A DNA stretch of 64,000 nt. Origin: Streptomyces sp. Edi4. GTDB taxonomy: Bacteria; Actinomycetota; Actinomycetes; Streptomycetales; Streptomycetaceae. The position numbers were made by a program, and so were the translations under genes. Numbering within the stretch: position 1 is the first letter of the stretch; every line of letters starts with the position of its first letter. The notes under the pieces were generated by a model. That model did not search any database. It was not told where the DNA came from and worked only from the letters and a program-made list of their open reading frames with translations. Shown piece by piece: positions 1-8,244 of the stretch. The stretch lies in contig NZ_JBEJGY010000004.1 in assembly GCF_040253615.1 (NCBI RefSeq), positions 2,728,001-2,792,000 of the forward strand, in the 5' to 3' direction.

Positions 1-103
1 TGGCCCGGGACGTGCCGGAGGTGTCCGGCGAAAGGGGGCAACGGTGTGATCGAAGCGTCCGCGAGGTTGCGGCGGCGCTCACGATCTGCGGGGGTTCGTG
101 CGG

Positions 104-352
104 TCATCGGTTGTCCCCTTCCGCGAACGGGAAGAGGGCACCGAGCCGGCTGTGCAAAGCAACCGCTTCATCGGCCGTCAGGACCAGCGGAATGGTCGCG
201 GGCTCCGCGGCCCCCTCGTGCAGATCGAGGGGGACCGCGAAACGACCGGCCTCCGTGTGCGCGACCTCGGCCTCACGAGCAAGGCGGAGGTGGCGCTTGG
301 CGGGCGGTAAGGGCGCCGCGCCAGCTTCCGTCTGAGCGTGACTTGTCGTCAT
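104..352 (-). CDS. small hypothetical protein
   Basis: This encodes about 82 residues with no family I recognise. The ATG at 352 is preferred over an upstream in-frame start because the upstream residues look non-coding. The middle of the protein (VPLDLHEGAAEPATIPLVLT) looks like a compact beta-rich segment, and the following residues look like one helix. It lies downstream of the XRE regulator gene on the same strand, separated by nested hairpins, so the two may be co-transcribed with attenuation between them. The function is unknown. Confidence 0.5.
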   Translation of the reverse strand: MTTSHAQTEAGAAPLPPAKRHLRLAREAEVAHTEAGRFAVPLDLHEGAAEPATIPLVLTADEAVALHSRLGALFPFAEGDNR

Positions 353-386
353 GACCCGTAAACGTAGGGCCACTTCGAGACCCCAC

Positions 387-422
387 CCCTGAGAAAAAAT
401 CAGGGCTGAGTAACGCTCAGGG
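387..422. terminator. nested hairpins between XRE gene and small ORF
   Basis: CCCTGA (387-392) pairs with TCAGGG (400-405) around an A/T-rich loop. CTGAG (406-410) pairs with CTCAG (416-420). CCCTGAG (387-393) can also pair with CTCAGGG (416-422). The structures are mutually exclusive. On the minus strand they lie directly after the XRE stop codon and carry a run of T, which fits a terminator or an attenuator before the gene at 104-352. Confidence 0.5.
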
Positions 423-433
423 TTGGCATATGC

Positions 434-1654
434 CTATGCGGCGAGCCCGATGTGCTTCGCTACCGCACGAAGGTCGTCGCGCCACATCGGCTTCTCGCGC
501 TTCAGCAGGTCGGCCACCGCCTCCCTGACCAGGGGAGAGAACACGATCTCCTCCGGAGACTGCTTCAGCAGCTTGCCGAGAATGTGCACCGTCGCGTAGT
601 CGTCTCGCTGGATGCGGTTGAGGTTCATTACCTCGATCAGGTACCGGGTCCGACGTTCGAGCGGGACCTCTTCGTTGACGAGGACGTGATCGGCGGCGCG
701 GAGTGCTTCGCTGGTGTCGCCCTCCTCCGCCTTCAGGTGTACCTCGTGCATGGCGAAGTTGGTCGGACCGAAGCACGTGTGCCAGTGGTTGAGGTCTGCG
801 CCGACCCGGTCCACGGCCTGCTGCGCGCCGTTGTACAAGTCCCACGCCCTCGGGCCCTTTGTGGCGCGTACCGCGGCGACGGCACCTTGCAGGTGTAGTG
901 CGCCGTACGCGGACCAGTGTTCCGCGTTGGAGTCGTCATGCGGCCGGCACTGGGCGATGGTCTGCCGGGCAAGTTCGTAGCTGTCTTCCACGTCACCAGC
1001 GGAAGTGAGAACGCAGGCCAGGTTCCAGGCCGCAGCTGCGAGGAGGGCCGGGTCACCGGCGTTGTCCGCGAGGGAGAGGCCGCGGTCGGCCGCGATGCGG
1101 GCGAGGGTCGGTTCACCGACGCGGCGAAGCCAGATCTGGTGCAGGCCGTAGAGACTGATGAGCTGCCGGAGGACGGTGCCCTCCTGCTCAGGAGAGGCGT
1201 CGCGCAGAGCGGCATGTCCCTGCCGCAGCAAGGTGGGCAGCCGCTCGCCGACGTCGCGGTACCGGTCGTCAGCCTGCGTCTCGTAGACCTTCCAGGCGTC
1301 CGTAACCGAGGACTCGAAGTCGTCGGAGGTGACCGCCCCGATCCGCTGCGGAAGGAGGGAGGCGGGCAGCGACAGGGCCTGTCGGATGAGCGGAACGTGC
1401 TCGTGCTCCGTGCCCGCCGTAACGATTCCGGATACGTAGCCGCCCGTCAGGTCCTCCAGGCTGCATCGCAGCTGCTTACTCAGGGCGATCAGGATCGGAA
1501 GCCGGTCCAAGGGCATCCGGTCATTCTCGATCTTGTAGACCCAGTTCTCTGACCTGCCGATTAGGTCTCCCAGCATCCTTTGGGACAAGCCCCGGCGCTC
1601 ACGCCACCACTTGATCCGCTGGCCGATGCTGAACAACTCTCCGTCATACACCAT
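434..1654 (-). CDS. XRE-family transcriptional regulator
   Basis: This is a 406-residue cytoplasmic regulator. Residues about 7-65 form a Cro/C1-type helix-turn-helix (GQRIKWWRERRGLSQ, then a recognition-helix segment SENWVYKIE). The remaining 330 residues are alpha-helical and look like TPR-type repeats (for example DNAGDPALLAAAAWNLACV), the layout of Streptomyces regulators with a C-terminal ligand- or protein-sensing region. The ATG at 1654 begins just before the HTH; the open frame continues upstream but reads as shadow of the facing gene. It is divergent from the HAD hydrolase gene with about 175 bp between, so a shared control region is likely. The regulator type is clear, the signal unknown. 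Confidence 0.85.
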   Translation of the reverse strand: MVYDGELFSIGQRIKWWRERRGLSQRMLGDLIGRSENWVYKIENDRMPLDRLPILIALSKQLRCSLEDLTGGYVSGIVTAGTEHEHVPLIRQALSLPASLLPQRIGAVTSDDFESSVTDAWKVYETQADDRYRDVGERLPTLLRQGHAALRDASPEQEGTVLRQLISLYGLHQIWLRRVGEPTLARIAADRGLSLADNAGDPALLAAAAWNLACVLTSAGDVEDSYELARQTIAQCRPHDDSNAEHWSAYGALHLQGAVAAVRATKGPRAWDLYNGAQQAVDRVGADLNHWHTCFGPTNFAMHEVHLKAEEGDTSEALRAADHVLVNEEVPLERRTRYLIEVMNLNRIQRDDYATVHILGKLLKQSPEEIVFSPLVREAVADLLKREKPMWRDDLRAVAKHIGLAA

Positions 1655-1828
1655 GGGTTGACCGTTCGCCGTAGTGGACAGGGCACTCGTGTCAAGCGTA
1701 GGCCCAGGTGCTTCGGGGAGGGGCGATACTGGGGGTCTCTCCCTCTGGGGAGGGCACTCAACGGTCCCCCTGTCGCCCTGCGGCCGGGGGACCGCGTACA
1801 CGTAGGAAAGATCGGCAAGGAGGCCGCT

Positions 1829-2461
1829 TTGCCAGCCCCATACCGTGGCCTGATCCTCGACTTCGGTGGTGTGCTCACCACGCGGATGCGACTGAACGGG
1901 CAGGCGTTCGAGAGGACGGAGGGACTGACTCCAGGCGCGTATTTCGCGGCACTGAACGAGCATCCCGACGGCGTCGCGATCTACGCAGCGCTGGAGGTCG
2001 GTGAGGCAACCCAGGAGGACTGGAACCGTGTCATCGGCGGCATCCTCGGTATCGACTCCACCGACCTGATGCGGCGCGCTCTGGCCAACCTCCACCCGGA
2101 GCCTCAGATCGTCGCCGCCGCGAAGCGCGCTCGCGCGGCAGGGATCAAGGTGGCCATGCTCAGCAACTCGTTCGGGATCGAGCCCTACAACCCGTACGAG
2201 GACAAGGGCATGTGGACGGACTTCTTCGATGCCGTGATCTTGTCGGAGCTGGAAGGCGTACGGAAGCCGTCGCCGCTCATCTATCAGCGCGCGCTTGACG
2301 CCCTGGACCTGACCGGTCCCGAGTGCGTCTTCGTTGATGACCACGCGGAGAACCTGCCGCCCGCCGAGACCCTGGGCATCCGCACCGTGCACCACACGAC
2401 CGATCCCACCGGCACAGCTGCCATCCTCGACTCGCTTCTCCTCGACCCCGCCCCCGCCTGA
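1829..2461 (+). CDS. HAD-superfamily hydrolase
   Basis: This is a 210-residue haloacid dehalogenase-like phosphatase. All four motifs are visible: DFGGVLT near the N-terminus (nucleophile Asp), MLSNS (motif II Ser), the Lys in GVRKPSPLIY (motif III) and VFVDDHAENL (motif IV acidic pair). The pattern fits the HAD-IA group that includes the N-terminal domain of epoxide hydrolases. The start is taken as TTG 1829 because AAGGAGG lies 5 bases upstream; the open frame extends further upstream without a site. It is followed by a strong hairpin at 2516-2552, so it is probably monocistronic. The substrate cannot be told from sequence. Confidence 0.85.
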   Translation: MPAPYRGLILDFGGVLTTRMRLNGQAFERTEGLTPGAYFAALNEHPDGVAIYAALEVGEATQEDWNRVIGGILGIDSTDLMRRALANLHPEPQIVAAAKRARAAGIKVAMLSNSFGIEPYNPYEDKGMWTDFFDAVILSELEGVRKPSPLIYQRALDALDLTGPECVFVDDHAENLPPAETLGIRTVHHTTDPTGTAAILDSLLLDPAPA

Positions 2462-2515
2462 GCGAACAGAGCGACACAGCTCGCCGAGGACGTCACGACG
2501 GCCAACGAACGGCAG

Positions 2516-2552
2516 CAGCGTTCGAGGAACCCCTAAGGCTCCTCGAACGCTG
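2516..2552 (+). terminator. rho-independent-type hairpin after HAD gene
   Basis: The arms CAGCGTTCGAGGA (2516-2528) and TCCTCGAACGCTG (2540-2552) are perfectly complementary around an 11-base loop. It lies 55 bases after the HAD stop codon. There is no clear T tract, as is usual in high-GC actinomycetes. Confidence 0.7.
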
Positions 2553-2619
2553 AAGGACAGGTATGGGCTCTTGGTGGCACCACCGTGTATCAGTTCAAGA
2601 GACCTCTGCTGGACCTTGG

Positions 2620-2650
2620 GGGGGCGCCCTTCTGCCGTGCGGGCGCCCCC
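2620..2650. terminator. GC-rich hairpin between convergent genes
   Basis: GGGGGCGCCC (2620-2629) pairs with GGGCGCCCCC (2641-2650). It lies between the HAD gene and the convergent thioesterase gene, about 100 bases past the thioesterase stop codon, and could end transcription from either side. Confidence 0.5.
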
Positions 2651-2751
2651 AACCGTCCCGTCACTTCATCGCCTAGCCGGATGTCAGGTGTTGCGACGTT
2701 CGGCCACGCGTACAGAGCCGACGGCGACCGGCCGACCTTGGCGCGCTGGGG

Positions 2752-3159
2752 TCAGGATTCCGTGTAGCGGGTGAGGAACTCCAGCTCAGCTTCGGAGATA
2801 CGCCGCGGACGGCCGGTGTCCAGGTCGTACGCGGCCATCTTCGTGACGGCTTCCGCGTACGTACGCTCGGCGTCCCGGATGGCGTATCCGAGTTCGAGGC
2901 GCGCCCCACGGCAGTTGACGACCCAGACCTCCACGTTGACCGGCTCCTCGCGGTAGGTCAGCGGAGCGCGGTAGTCGACGACGGACTGGCTGACCACGAA
3001 GGCGTGCTGGCGCCGTCCGGCCTCGTCAATGGGCAGCATGTCCTGGAACATCCGCGTCCGCGCCTCCTCCAGATACGTGAGGAAGAGCGAGTTGTTGACG
3101 TGCCCGTAGGCGTCCGCGTCGGCCCAGCGCAGCGGCAGCGGATAGGTGTAGGTGTTCAC
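2752..3159 (-). CDS. acyl-CoA thioesterase, 4-hydroxybenzoyl-CoA thioesterase-like
   Basis: This is a 135-residue single hotdog-fold protein. The N-terminal motif LRWADADAYGHVNNSLF matches the 4HBT/YbgC signature R-x-x-D-x-D-x-x-G-H-V-N-N, which holds the catalytic Asp. FLTYLEEARTRMF follows as the central helix. Proteins of this family hydrolyse acyl-CoA thioesters in the cytoplasm. The start is GTG 3159, with only a weak ribosome site. It lies downstream of the MmyB-type regulator on the same strand with about 90 bp between, so it could be a target or partner of that regulator. The substrate is unknown. Confidence 0.85.
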   Translation of the reverse strand: MNTYTYPLPLRWADADAYGHVNNSLFLTYLEEARTRMFQDMLPIDEAGRRQHAFVVSQSVVDYRAPLTYREEPVNVEVWVVNCRGARLELGYAIRDAERTYAEAVTKMAAYDLDTGRPRRISEAELEFLTRYTES

Positions 3160-3252
3160 GGGAAGGTCTTTCTGTGCGAAGGGCTGGGTGCGACGGCGGC
3201 TGCACCAGCAGGTCGGCGGCGCGCGGGTCGGCTACGCGGCGGAACTGGTGGC

Positions 3253-4692
3253 CTAGTGTTGTTGGCCGGTCTCCCGGACATCTGGCTCGCCGGTGTCGCT
3301 TTGCTTGATCTCCTGCAGGACGTCGCGGAGCACGCGCTGCTCGGTGTCGCGCTCGTGGAGGAGCTGTCCGATGCGGGCAGTTGCCGCTGCGGGGTCGGCC
3401 GGCAGTGCGGCGCGGACCAGCTGGTGCATCTCAGCGAGGCAGGCGCCCTCCAGGGCTTGCCTGGGTACGCGGGCGATCACCGTGGCCGGCGAGACGTGGG
3501 TGACGGACCAGCATCCGGTCGCCTCCTCCATAGCCCACACCACGGTGCGCTTGTCGGGGGCGAGCGTCAGCTGGGCGTCTGGGCCCAGAACCCTGCTGAT
3601 GGCCGGCAGCGGTACACCGTTCGTCCCGGCCTGGGCCGCCGCTTCCTCGGCGGTGGCCACGACGGCCCGGGAGGCGAGTGCCGCCGCTTCCCGGCGCCAG
3701 CGGGTGGCGGCGTCCTCGGCCGCGCGGTTCTCCGCGTGCCGCTGCGCGGTGGCGACATCGTCCTGATTAGCCGTCGTGGCGGCCCACGCGTTGCGGGTGC
3801 CTCCGAGGGCGTCGCGCTCTTCGTCGTCTTCGTTGCCCTCGACCCAGGTGATCACGACGAAGCGGCAGTCGGGCATCGACGCCGGGTAGAGGACGTGGCT
3901 GACGACCTCGACGGTTTCCCAGTTCAGTGCCGGCACGTTCATGCGGAAGACGTGGCCGTCGCGCGTCTCGCCCATGGCCTGTTCGGTCTCCCAGACATGC
4001 CGCACGTCGGGATCCTTTTTGACTTCCTCGATCAGCCGGCGCAGTTCGGCGTCGTCCTCCTTCTTCGTGGCCTGCGCGAACTTGAGTATCTTCACGTAGG
4101 CCGAGGCGTGCTTATCCCAGTCCTGGTACTGCGCACGCGCCTCGGGGGCGGTCAAAGCCCAGCGGATGAGGTTCGCGCCCGGCTCCATCACCCAGGGCCA
4201 CCACTCGGCCATCGCGGTGTTGAATCCCAGGATGTTCCAGTGCCGGTCGCACAGATAGGCGGGACTGGGCATCTGCCGGTCGATGAGCAGGCGCAGGGCC
4301 TGCTGCAGTTCGTGCTGCCCGGTGCCGCTCGGCGGCACCAGGCCCGAACCGATGTTGTGGAGCACCAGCGCATGACGCTCGTCACGGTCGAGGTTGAGCA
4401 GGGTCGCGAGGGCCTCGCACTGCGCCCGGGACAGCCTGGGCGGGATCGCGCCCCGCTCGATCTTGCGGTACGTCCGCTCGCCCATGTCCAGGGCTCTCGC
4501 CACCGGGAGCTGGTTCACGCCCGCGTTCTTGCGCCACCTGCGCAGGAGTGCGCCGAACCCCATGAACTGGCCGGCCAATGCCTGGCCGCCATCATCCCCC
4601 GAGGTCTCCTCGCCCGCCGGGCTGGCGCCCAGACCCGAAACCTCCTCGTCCGCACCGTCGTCGCTGCCGGGACCCTGTCCATTTGTGATCAC
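3253..4692 (-). CDS. helix-turn-helix regulator with MmyB-type sensor domain
   Basis: This 479-residue regulator has an HTH at roughly residues 43-105 (FGALLRRWRKNAGVNQLPVA, then ALDMGERTYRKIERG). Residues about 110-310 resemble the MmyB-like (MLTR) ligand-binding domain: PAYLCDRHWNILGFNTAMAE, then the helical block with VRHVWETEQAMGE, then NWETVEVVSHVLYP. In characterised relatives such as MmyB this fold senses a small molecule. A further 170 residues rich in Ala, Arg and Glu are unlike the standard family, which ends near residue 310, and may be coiled. GTG 4692 follows AAAGGCAGG; a TTG at 4743 is possible but lacks a site. A perfect 24-bp palindrome lies 54 bp upstream. Confidence 0.8.
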   Translation of the reverse strand: MITNGQGPGSDDGADEEVSGLGASPAGEETSGDDGGQALAGQFMGFGALLRRWRKNAGVNQLPVARALDMGERTYRKIERGAIPPRLSRAQCEALATLLNLDRDERHALVLHNIGSGLVPPSGTGQHELQQALRLLIDRQMPSPAYLCDRHWNILGFNTAMAEWWPWVMEPGANLIRWALTAPEARAQYQDWDKHASAYVKILKFAQATKKEDDAELRRLIEEVKKDPDVRHVWETEQAMGETRDGHVFRMNVPALNWETVEVVSHVLYPASMPDCRFVVITWVEGNEDDEERDALGGTRNAWAATTANQDDVATAQRHAENRAAEDAATRWRREAAALASRAVVATAEEAAAQAGTNGVPLPAISRVLGPDAQLTLAPDKRTVVWAMEEATGCWSVTHVSPATVIARVPRQALEGACLAEMHQLVRAALPADPAAATARIGQLLHERDTEQRVLRDVLQEIKQSDTGEPDVRETGQQH

Positions 4693-4745
4693 GAGAAACC
4701 TGCCTTTACGCCTCTGCGGAGACTCCGACTTCCGGGCATGCAAAT

Positions 4746-4769
4746 GGGTTCAGTGCATGCACTGAACCC
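4746..4769. promoter_or_regulatory. perfect 24-bp palindrome, candidate operator
   Basis: The arms GGGTTCAGTGCA (4746-4757) and TGCACTGAACCC (4758-4769) match without a mismatch or spacer. The site lies 54 bp upstream of the GTG start of the MmyB-type regulator, at the edge of a 1-kb intergenic region. A spacer-free dyad of two 12-bp half-sites suggests a dimeric DNA-binding protein, most simply the regulator itself. Confidence 0.6.
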
Positions 4770-5689
4770 CCGTCCCACCGTCTCCCGAGAGGAACCATAC
4801 GCAAGATTGAGACGATCTTGGCCGTATGTGGTTTGGCGCACAAAGGGCATCGCCGCTGCGGTTTAACGTCGAACCACATTCGCCCGACATCGCGGTATGT
4901 TCATACCCGAAACGGACGCACCCCTTGATCATTAAGTGGAGGCGCTGGAGAAACCGGCAAAAGGTTGCCGATTTTCGTCGGAGATCGTTTTGCTCGGTCT
5001 AGACCACATCACCTAATAGCTTTTCAGATTGCCCGGCATTCGCCATTCCCCTTATGCGGCAAGTGACTTACGAGACCGTAAGTGCACAGCGAGGCACACG
5101 CCACCGCGGCGACCTATGCACCCAAACGGGACAAAGGATCGCCGTTGACTGCCCTGGCAGGGCTTGGCTTAAATCGCTCTGGCCAGCAGGTTCAACAAAA
5201 GTTGTGGCGTGAGACACGTGGGGGTCACAGTGAAGCTCATCCCGGAGACCCGGAGCGAGCAGCCTGCTGCCCTGCCCCCGCCAGCCGCCTCCGCCTGCGG
5301 CACCCGTCGAGCGCTCCGGGCAATCGCGGCAACGATCCCCCGGCAGTCTGAGCCGGTACCTCTGAGGGGCGCCCCGAGCGCTTCGCCTCGTCACTCGCTG
5401 CAACTAGTACAGAGATTAAGAACCAACTCTGGATCTTGACGCGGGTCCGTGCGTATGTTCGTCGTCCCCCGGGCAACCCCGCCCGGCACTGCGAATGCGA
5501 GGAGCGAGCGGCAAACGGACCGGACCGCACAGGTCCGAAAACAGCGGCGGCGCCCGAGAGCGAACTCCCGGACGCCGAACGCCTGACGGCATAACCACCC
5601 CGGCAAGGGCGGCGATTGCCCACCATCACCACGCTGATCCCATTCCACCGGGCGCGTCAGCGTGGCAACACTGCAAAGGGGATTCTTGC
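4770..5689. other. 920-bp intergenic region, possible replication or promoter region
   Basis: I see no convincing coding frame here. The part at 4900-5090 is visibly richer in A and T than its surroundings. It contains small perfect dyads: GGTATG-TT-CATACC (about 4892-4905) and ACTTACG-AGAC-CGTAAGT (5066-5083). It separates the divergent MmyB-type regulator from the replication-type operon that starts at 5690. A promoter region is certain to lie here; an origin of replication is possible but not shown. Confidence 0.4.
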
Positions 5690-5836
5690 ATGCCTCCTGC
5701 CCTGCGCAAAAGGCCCATCCGCCTGGCCTGCGCGACAGCCACCTCCGCCCCGGCACTCTCCCGCCCCGGGACGGAAGACACCGCCACGGCTCCGGCGAGC
5801 TGCCGGCCCCGCCTCGTGAGCGGGAGCAGCCGATGA
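5690..5836 (+). CDS. small leader ORF coupled to the replication-type gene
   Basis: This is a 48-residue ORF whose ATG lies 8 bases after AAAGGGG. Its stop overlaps the next start as ATGA (5833-5836). The product (MPPALRKRPIRLACATATSA at the start) is basic at the N-terminus and then rich in Ala, Ser, Thr and Pro, with no domain I recognise. The overlap suggests it serves translational coupling of the downstream gene, as leader peptides do in many plasmid rep operons. It may have no function of its own. Confidence 0.4.
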   Translation: MPPALRKRPIRLACATATSAPALSRPGTEDTATAPASCRPRLVSGSSR

Positions 5837-6729
5837 GCGTCGATGCCCGCGAGTGGGTATGGGAGCACAGCTCCAGCCGGGGAACAGCACGCCTGGTCCT
5901 GCTGTCGATCGCCGACCGGGTTCCCGACAAGCAGTGCGTGGCCTGGGCCTCGATGACGAGCCTGGTCGAGCGGACCAACGCGTCGCGGACCGCCGTACGC
6001 GCGGCTCTGCGGGCTCTGGCCGACGGCGACGAGCTGGAACTGCTCGACGACTACCAGGGCCCGCAACGTGCCACGGTCTACCGCCTGCCCCGCGCCGCCG
6101 CCTTCCAGGCCAAGCTCGACGCGGCCAGGAAGGAAGACCCGGACGCACACGTCGAGCCGTCCGACGCGGACCCGGTGCCCGAGCTGGAGCCGGAGAAGCT
6201 CCAGCGGTACGGGATCTGGCCCAAGAAGGGCACGGATTCGGCACCCTCGCCACGGAATCCGACCGGCGCGGATTCCGACCCCTCGCGACGGAATCCGACC
6301 CCCCGACGGTCAGGAATCCGCACCCTCGAAGGTACGGATTCCACACCCCAGAACCGTAGTGAACCGAAGGTGAACCGTAGGTACAGCAGCAGTGGCACCT
6401 CCGTCACCCCGGCAGCCGAGTGGCAGGTCGACCCAGCAACCCACGCCTGGGCCCGCCAGCAGGGACATCTCGACCGCCTCGGCGCGGAGGGCCTGCAGGC
6501 AGCCGACGCGAAGTGGCGTGCCCATCGGGCCGACTTCAAGCCGCGGGCGGCGGGGGCCTGGGCTGCCGACTGGCGCTCCTGGATCGCCCGAGAGCACGCC
6601 CCCAGCCGCCCGAACCTCTACGCCGTACCCGGCGGAGGTTCCGCTGCGCCGGGCGGCATGACCCGCGCCGAGGCCCACACCGCCGCCCTCCTCGCCGCCC
6701 TCGACGAGCCGACCGGAACGGAGGGCTGA
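5833..6729 (+). CDS. winged-helix replication-type protein
   Basis: This is a 298-residue protein. Residues 1-95 form a helix-turn-helix of the type found in phage and plasmid replication initiators (ARLVLLSIADRVPDKQCVAW, then the recognition segment TNASRTAVRAALRALADGDE and a wing near ATVYRLPRA). Residues about 130-175 are a low-complexity stretch encoded by repeated GGAWTCC motifs (6234-6342). The C-terminal 110 residues carry WQVDPATHAWARQQGHL and a Trp-rich helical segment, common in DnaT-like or phage O-like proteins. The start ATG overlaps the leader stop. The context at the head of a mobilization operon supports a replication role, but this is inference. Confidence 0.6.
   Translation: MSVDAREWVWEHSSSRGTARLVLLSIADRVPDKQCVAWASMTSLVERTNASRTAVRAALRALADGDELELLDDYQGPQRATVYRLPRAAAFQAKLDAARKEDPDAHVEPSDADPVPELEPEKLQRYGIWPKKGTDSAPSPRNPTGADSDPSRRNPTPRRSGIRTLEGTDSTPQNRSEPKVNRRYSSSGTSVTPAAEWQVDPATHAWARQQGHLDRLGAEGLQAADAKWRAHRADFKPRAAGAWAADWRSWIAREHAPSRPNLYAVPGGGSAAPGGMTRAEAHTAALLAALDEPTGTEG
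6234..6342 (+). repeat. six GGAWTCC motifs in a regular array
   Basis: GGATTCG (6234) is followed by GGAATCC (6254), GGATTCC (6270), GGAATCC (6290), GGAATCC (6313) and GGATTCC (6336). The steps are 16-23 bp, or about two helical turns. Each motif is itself nearly palindromic and most are flanked by C or A on the left and CG on the right. The array lies inside the coding region of the replication-type protein, where it encodes a Ser/Pro/Asp/Arg-rich linker. It resembles an iteron array. Confidence 0.5.
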
Positions 6730-6731
6730 CC

Positions 6732-7439
6732 GTGGATCGCCGCGAAATCGCCGCCCTGCTGGCCTACATCGGCCGACTCGACCCCCGCACCATCCGCACC
6801 GACCAGGGCGAGGCCCGCGACCAGCTCGCCCAGTGGCACGAGCTGCTCGGCGACGTGCCGATGGCCACGCCGCACGGCTGGGACGCCCGCGTCGCCGCCC
6901 GCCAGCACGTCCGCCTCTCGCCGTACCAGATCCTGCCCGCGGACGTCGCCCGCCCGTGGGAGAGCTACCGGCGCGACCGCCTGGCCCGGCACACCGACCC
7001 CACCCCGTCCGTCGATCCGGACGACCAGGCCGCCTGGACCGCGGAGCTGGTCGGCACCCGACGCGCCGTCGCCACCGGGACCGCCCAGCCTGCGCAGGCC
7101 CGGGCGATCACCAGCGGTCGCGACGGGATCGACCCGGAGCTGGAGGCGAGGCTGCGGGAGATCGGCTCCTGCATCCCTCCCGCCACCCGAGCGGCCCTCG
7201 CGCCCTACCGGCCAGCCCGCGCAGCACGCGAGGCAGCCGTCGCCAAGGGGCAGCCCGACGCCCTGAGCGTGCGGTGCGAGTGGTGCCTGGCCCAGCCCGG
7301 TGAGCCGTGCCGTCGCCGGAGGATCGGCCCCGACGGCGGAGCTCGTGGAACCGCCCCGCGCGCGACCCCGCACCCCGGCCGCCTGGACATCGCCGCCGCC
7401 CAGCAGAGCCAGCAGGCCCAGCAGCCGGCGATGGCCTGA
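6732..7439 (+). CDS. hypothetical protein with C-terminal zinc-finger-like motif
   Basis: This is a 235-residue protein starting at GTG 6732, two bases after the preceding stop. Residues 1-170 are helical (REIAALLAYIGRLDPRTIRT). Near residue 180 it carries CEWCLAQPGEPC followed by a basic stretch and PHPGRLDIA. This C-x2-C-x6-C plus downstream His pattern is a small zinc-finger-like motif often seen at the ends of Streptomyces mobile-element proteins, where nucleic-acid binding is presumed. It is the third gene of the 5.7-9.8 kb operon. A weak hairpin (7440-7456) follows it. The function is not established. Confidence 0.6.
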   Translation: MDRREIAALLAYIGRLDPRTIRTDQGEARDQLAQWHELLGDVPMATPHGWDARVAARQHVRLSPYQILPADVARPWESYRRDRLARHTDPTPSVDPDDQAAWTAELVGTRRAVATGTAQPAQARAITSGRDGIDPELEARLREIGSCIPPATRAALAPYRPARAAREAAVAKGQPDALSVRCEWCLAQPGEPCRRRRIGPDGGARGTAPRATPHPGRLDIAAAQQSQQAQQPAMA

Positions 7440-7602
7440 CCGGCGCCCAACGCCGGGGCATCCCCCATCCGGTGCACCGCCACCACACCACCGTCCCGCC
7501 TCGGCTGCGGCGCAGGCCCTCGCGCCGCAGCCGGCACCCGACGCCGCGTCCTCCCGCCGCCGGCCCTGACCGGCCGACGCGGCAGCACATCGGAGACCAC
7601 CC

Positions 7603-8244
7603 TTGCGCCACATCACCACCCACGACGCGCCGCCCACCGGCCTGCGCGCCATCGGCGACACCAGCTGGCAAACCCGCGGCGTATGCCACGGCATGGACCC
7701 CGAAGACGCCGACGCCGTATTCTTCCCGCTCCCCCGGGACCACGAAGCCATCGCCGAGGCCAAGGAGCTGTGCAGCCTGTGCCCGGTGCGCCGCGACTGC
7801 CTCAACTACTCCCTGGAGAACGTCCTCAAGGAGGGCGTCTGGGGCGGCCTCACCGAGGCCGAGCGGCGCCCCTGGCACGACGGACTGCCCCAGCGCCTCG
7901 ACTACCGGCGCGTGAGCGCGTTCTTCAATGGACGCGACGTGCACCTGACCGAGGCCGAGCGCCAGGTCGTCATCGACCACGCCTACGTCCGAGGCTGGCG
8001 CACCGACCGGCTCGCCGCCGCCCTGCAGATCAGCCACAAGCACGCCCGCGACCTGCTCCGGCAGGCAGCCAACAAGGTCTTCGACCGCGACCGCACCTAC
8101 GGCGTACCCAGGCCCAAGAAGAAGCGGAAGAAGACCGCCCCGACAACAGGCAGCCCCGCACCCGCCCAGCCTGGCACACAGCAGCCGGTGTCCCGTCCGG
8201 TGGCGTCGACCTCGGCGCACGCCCCTCTCGGAAAGGCCGCATGA
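7603..8244 (+). CDS. WhiB-family iron-sulfur transcription factor
   Basis: This is a 213-residue protein with the WhiB fold in its first 80 residues. Four conserved cysteines are present: one in RGVCHGMDP and three in ELCSLCPVRRDCLNY, followed by the family signature GVWGGLTEAER. WhiB proteins bind a 4Fe-4S cluster through these cysteines and act on transcription, usually with sigma factors. The extra 110 residues contain an HTH-like helix pair (TDRLAAALQISHKHARDLLR) and a Lys/Pro-rich tail, so this is longer than the usual 80-130 residues. The start is TTG 7603, seven bases after GGAG. It overlaps the next gene by ATGA. Confidence 0.85.
   Translation: MRHITTHDAPPTGLRAIGDTSWQTRGVCHGMDPEDADAVFFPLPRDHEAIAEAKELCSLCPVRRDCLNYSLENVLKEGVWGGLTEAERRPWHDGLPQRLDYRRVSAFFNGRDVHLTEAERQVVIDHAYVRGWRTDRLAAALQISHKHARDLLRQAANKVFDRDRTYGVPRPKKKRKKTAPTTGSPAPAQPGTQQPVSRPVASTSAHAPLGKAA

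Noticed and set aside
1655..2395. N-terminal extension of the XRE regulator
   Set aside because: The extra frame is antisense to the HAD hydrolase and reads as non-protein sequence; the HTH begins right after ATG 1654.
3004..4866. Long open frame on the plus strand over the MmyB-type regulator
   Set aside because: It is the antisense shadow of a gene with a clear HTH and sensor domain; its composition is biased and it has no motif.
5068..5632. Several open frames in the 4.8-5.7 kb intergenic region
   Set aside because: They lack ribosome sites and show no helix or strand periodicity or family motif; they are also Arg/Pro/Ser-biased.
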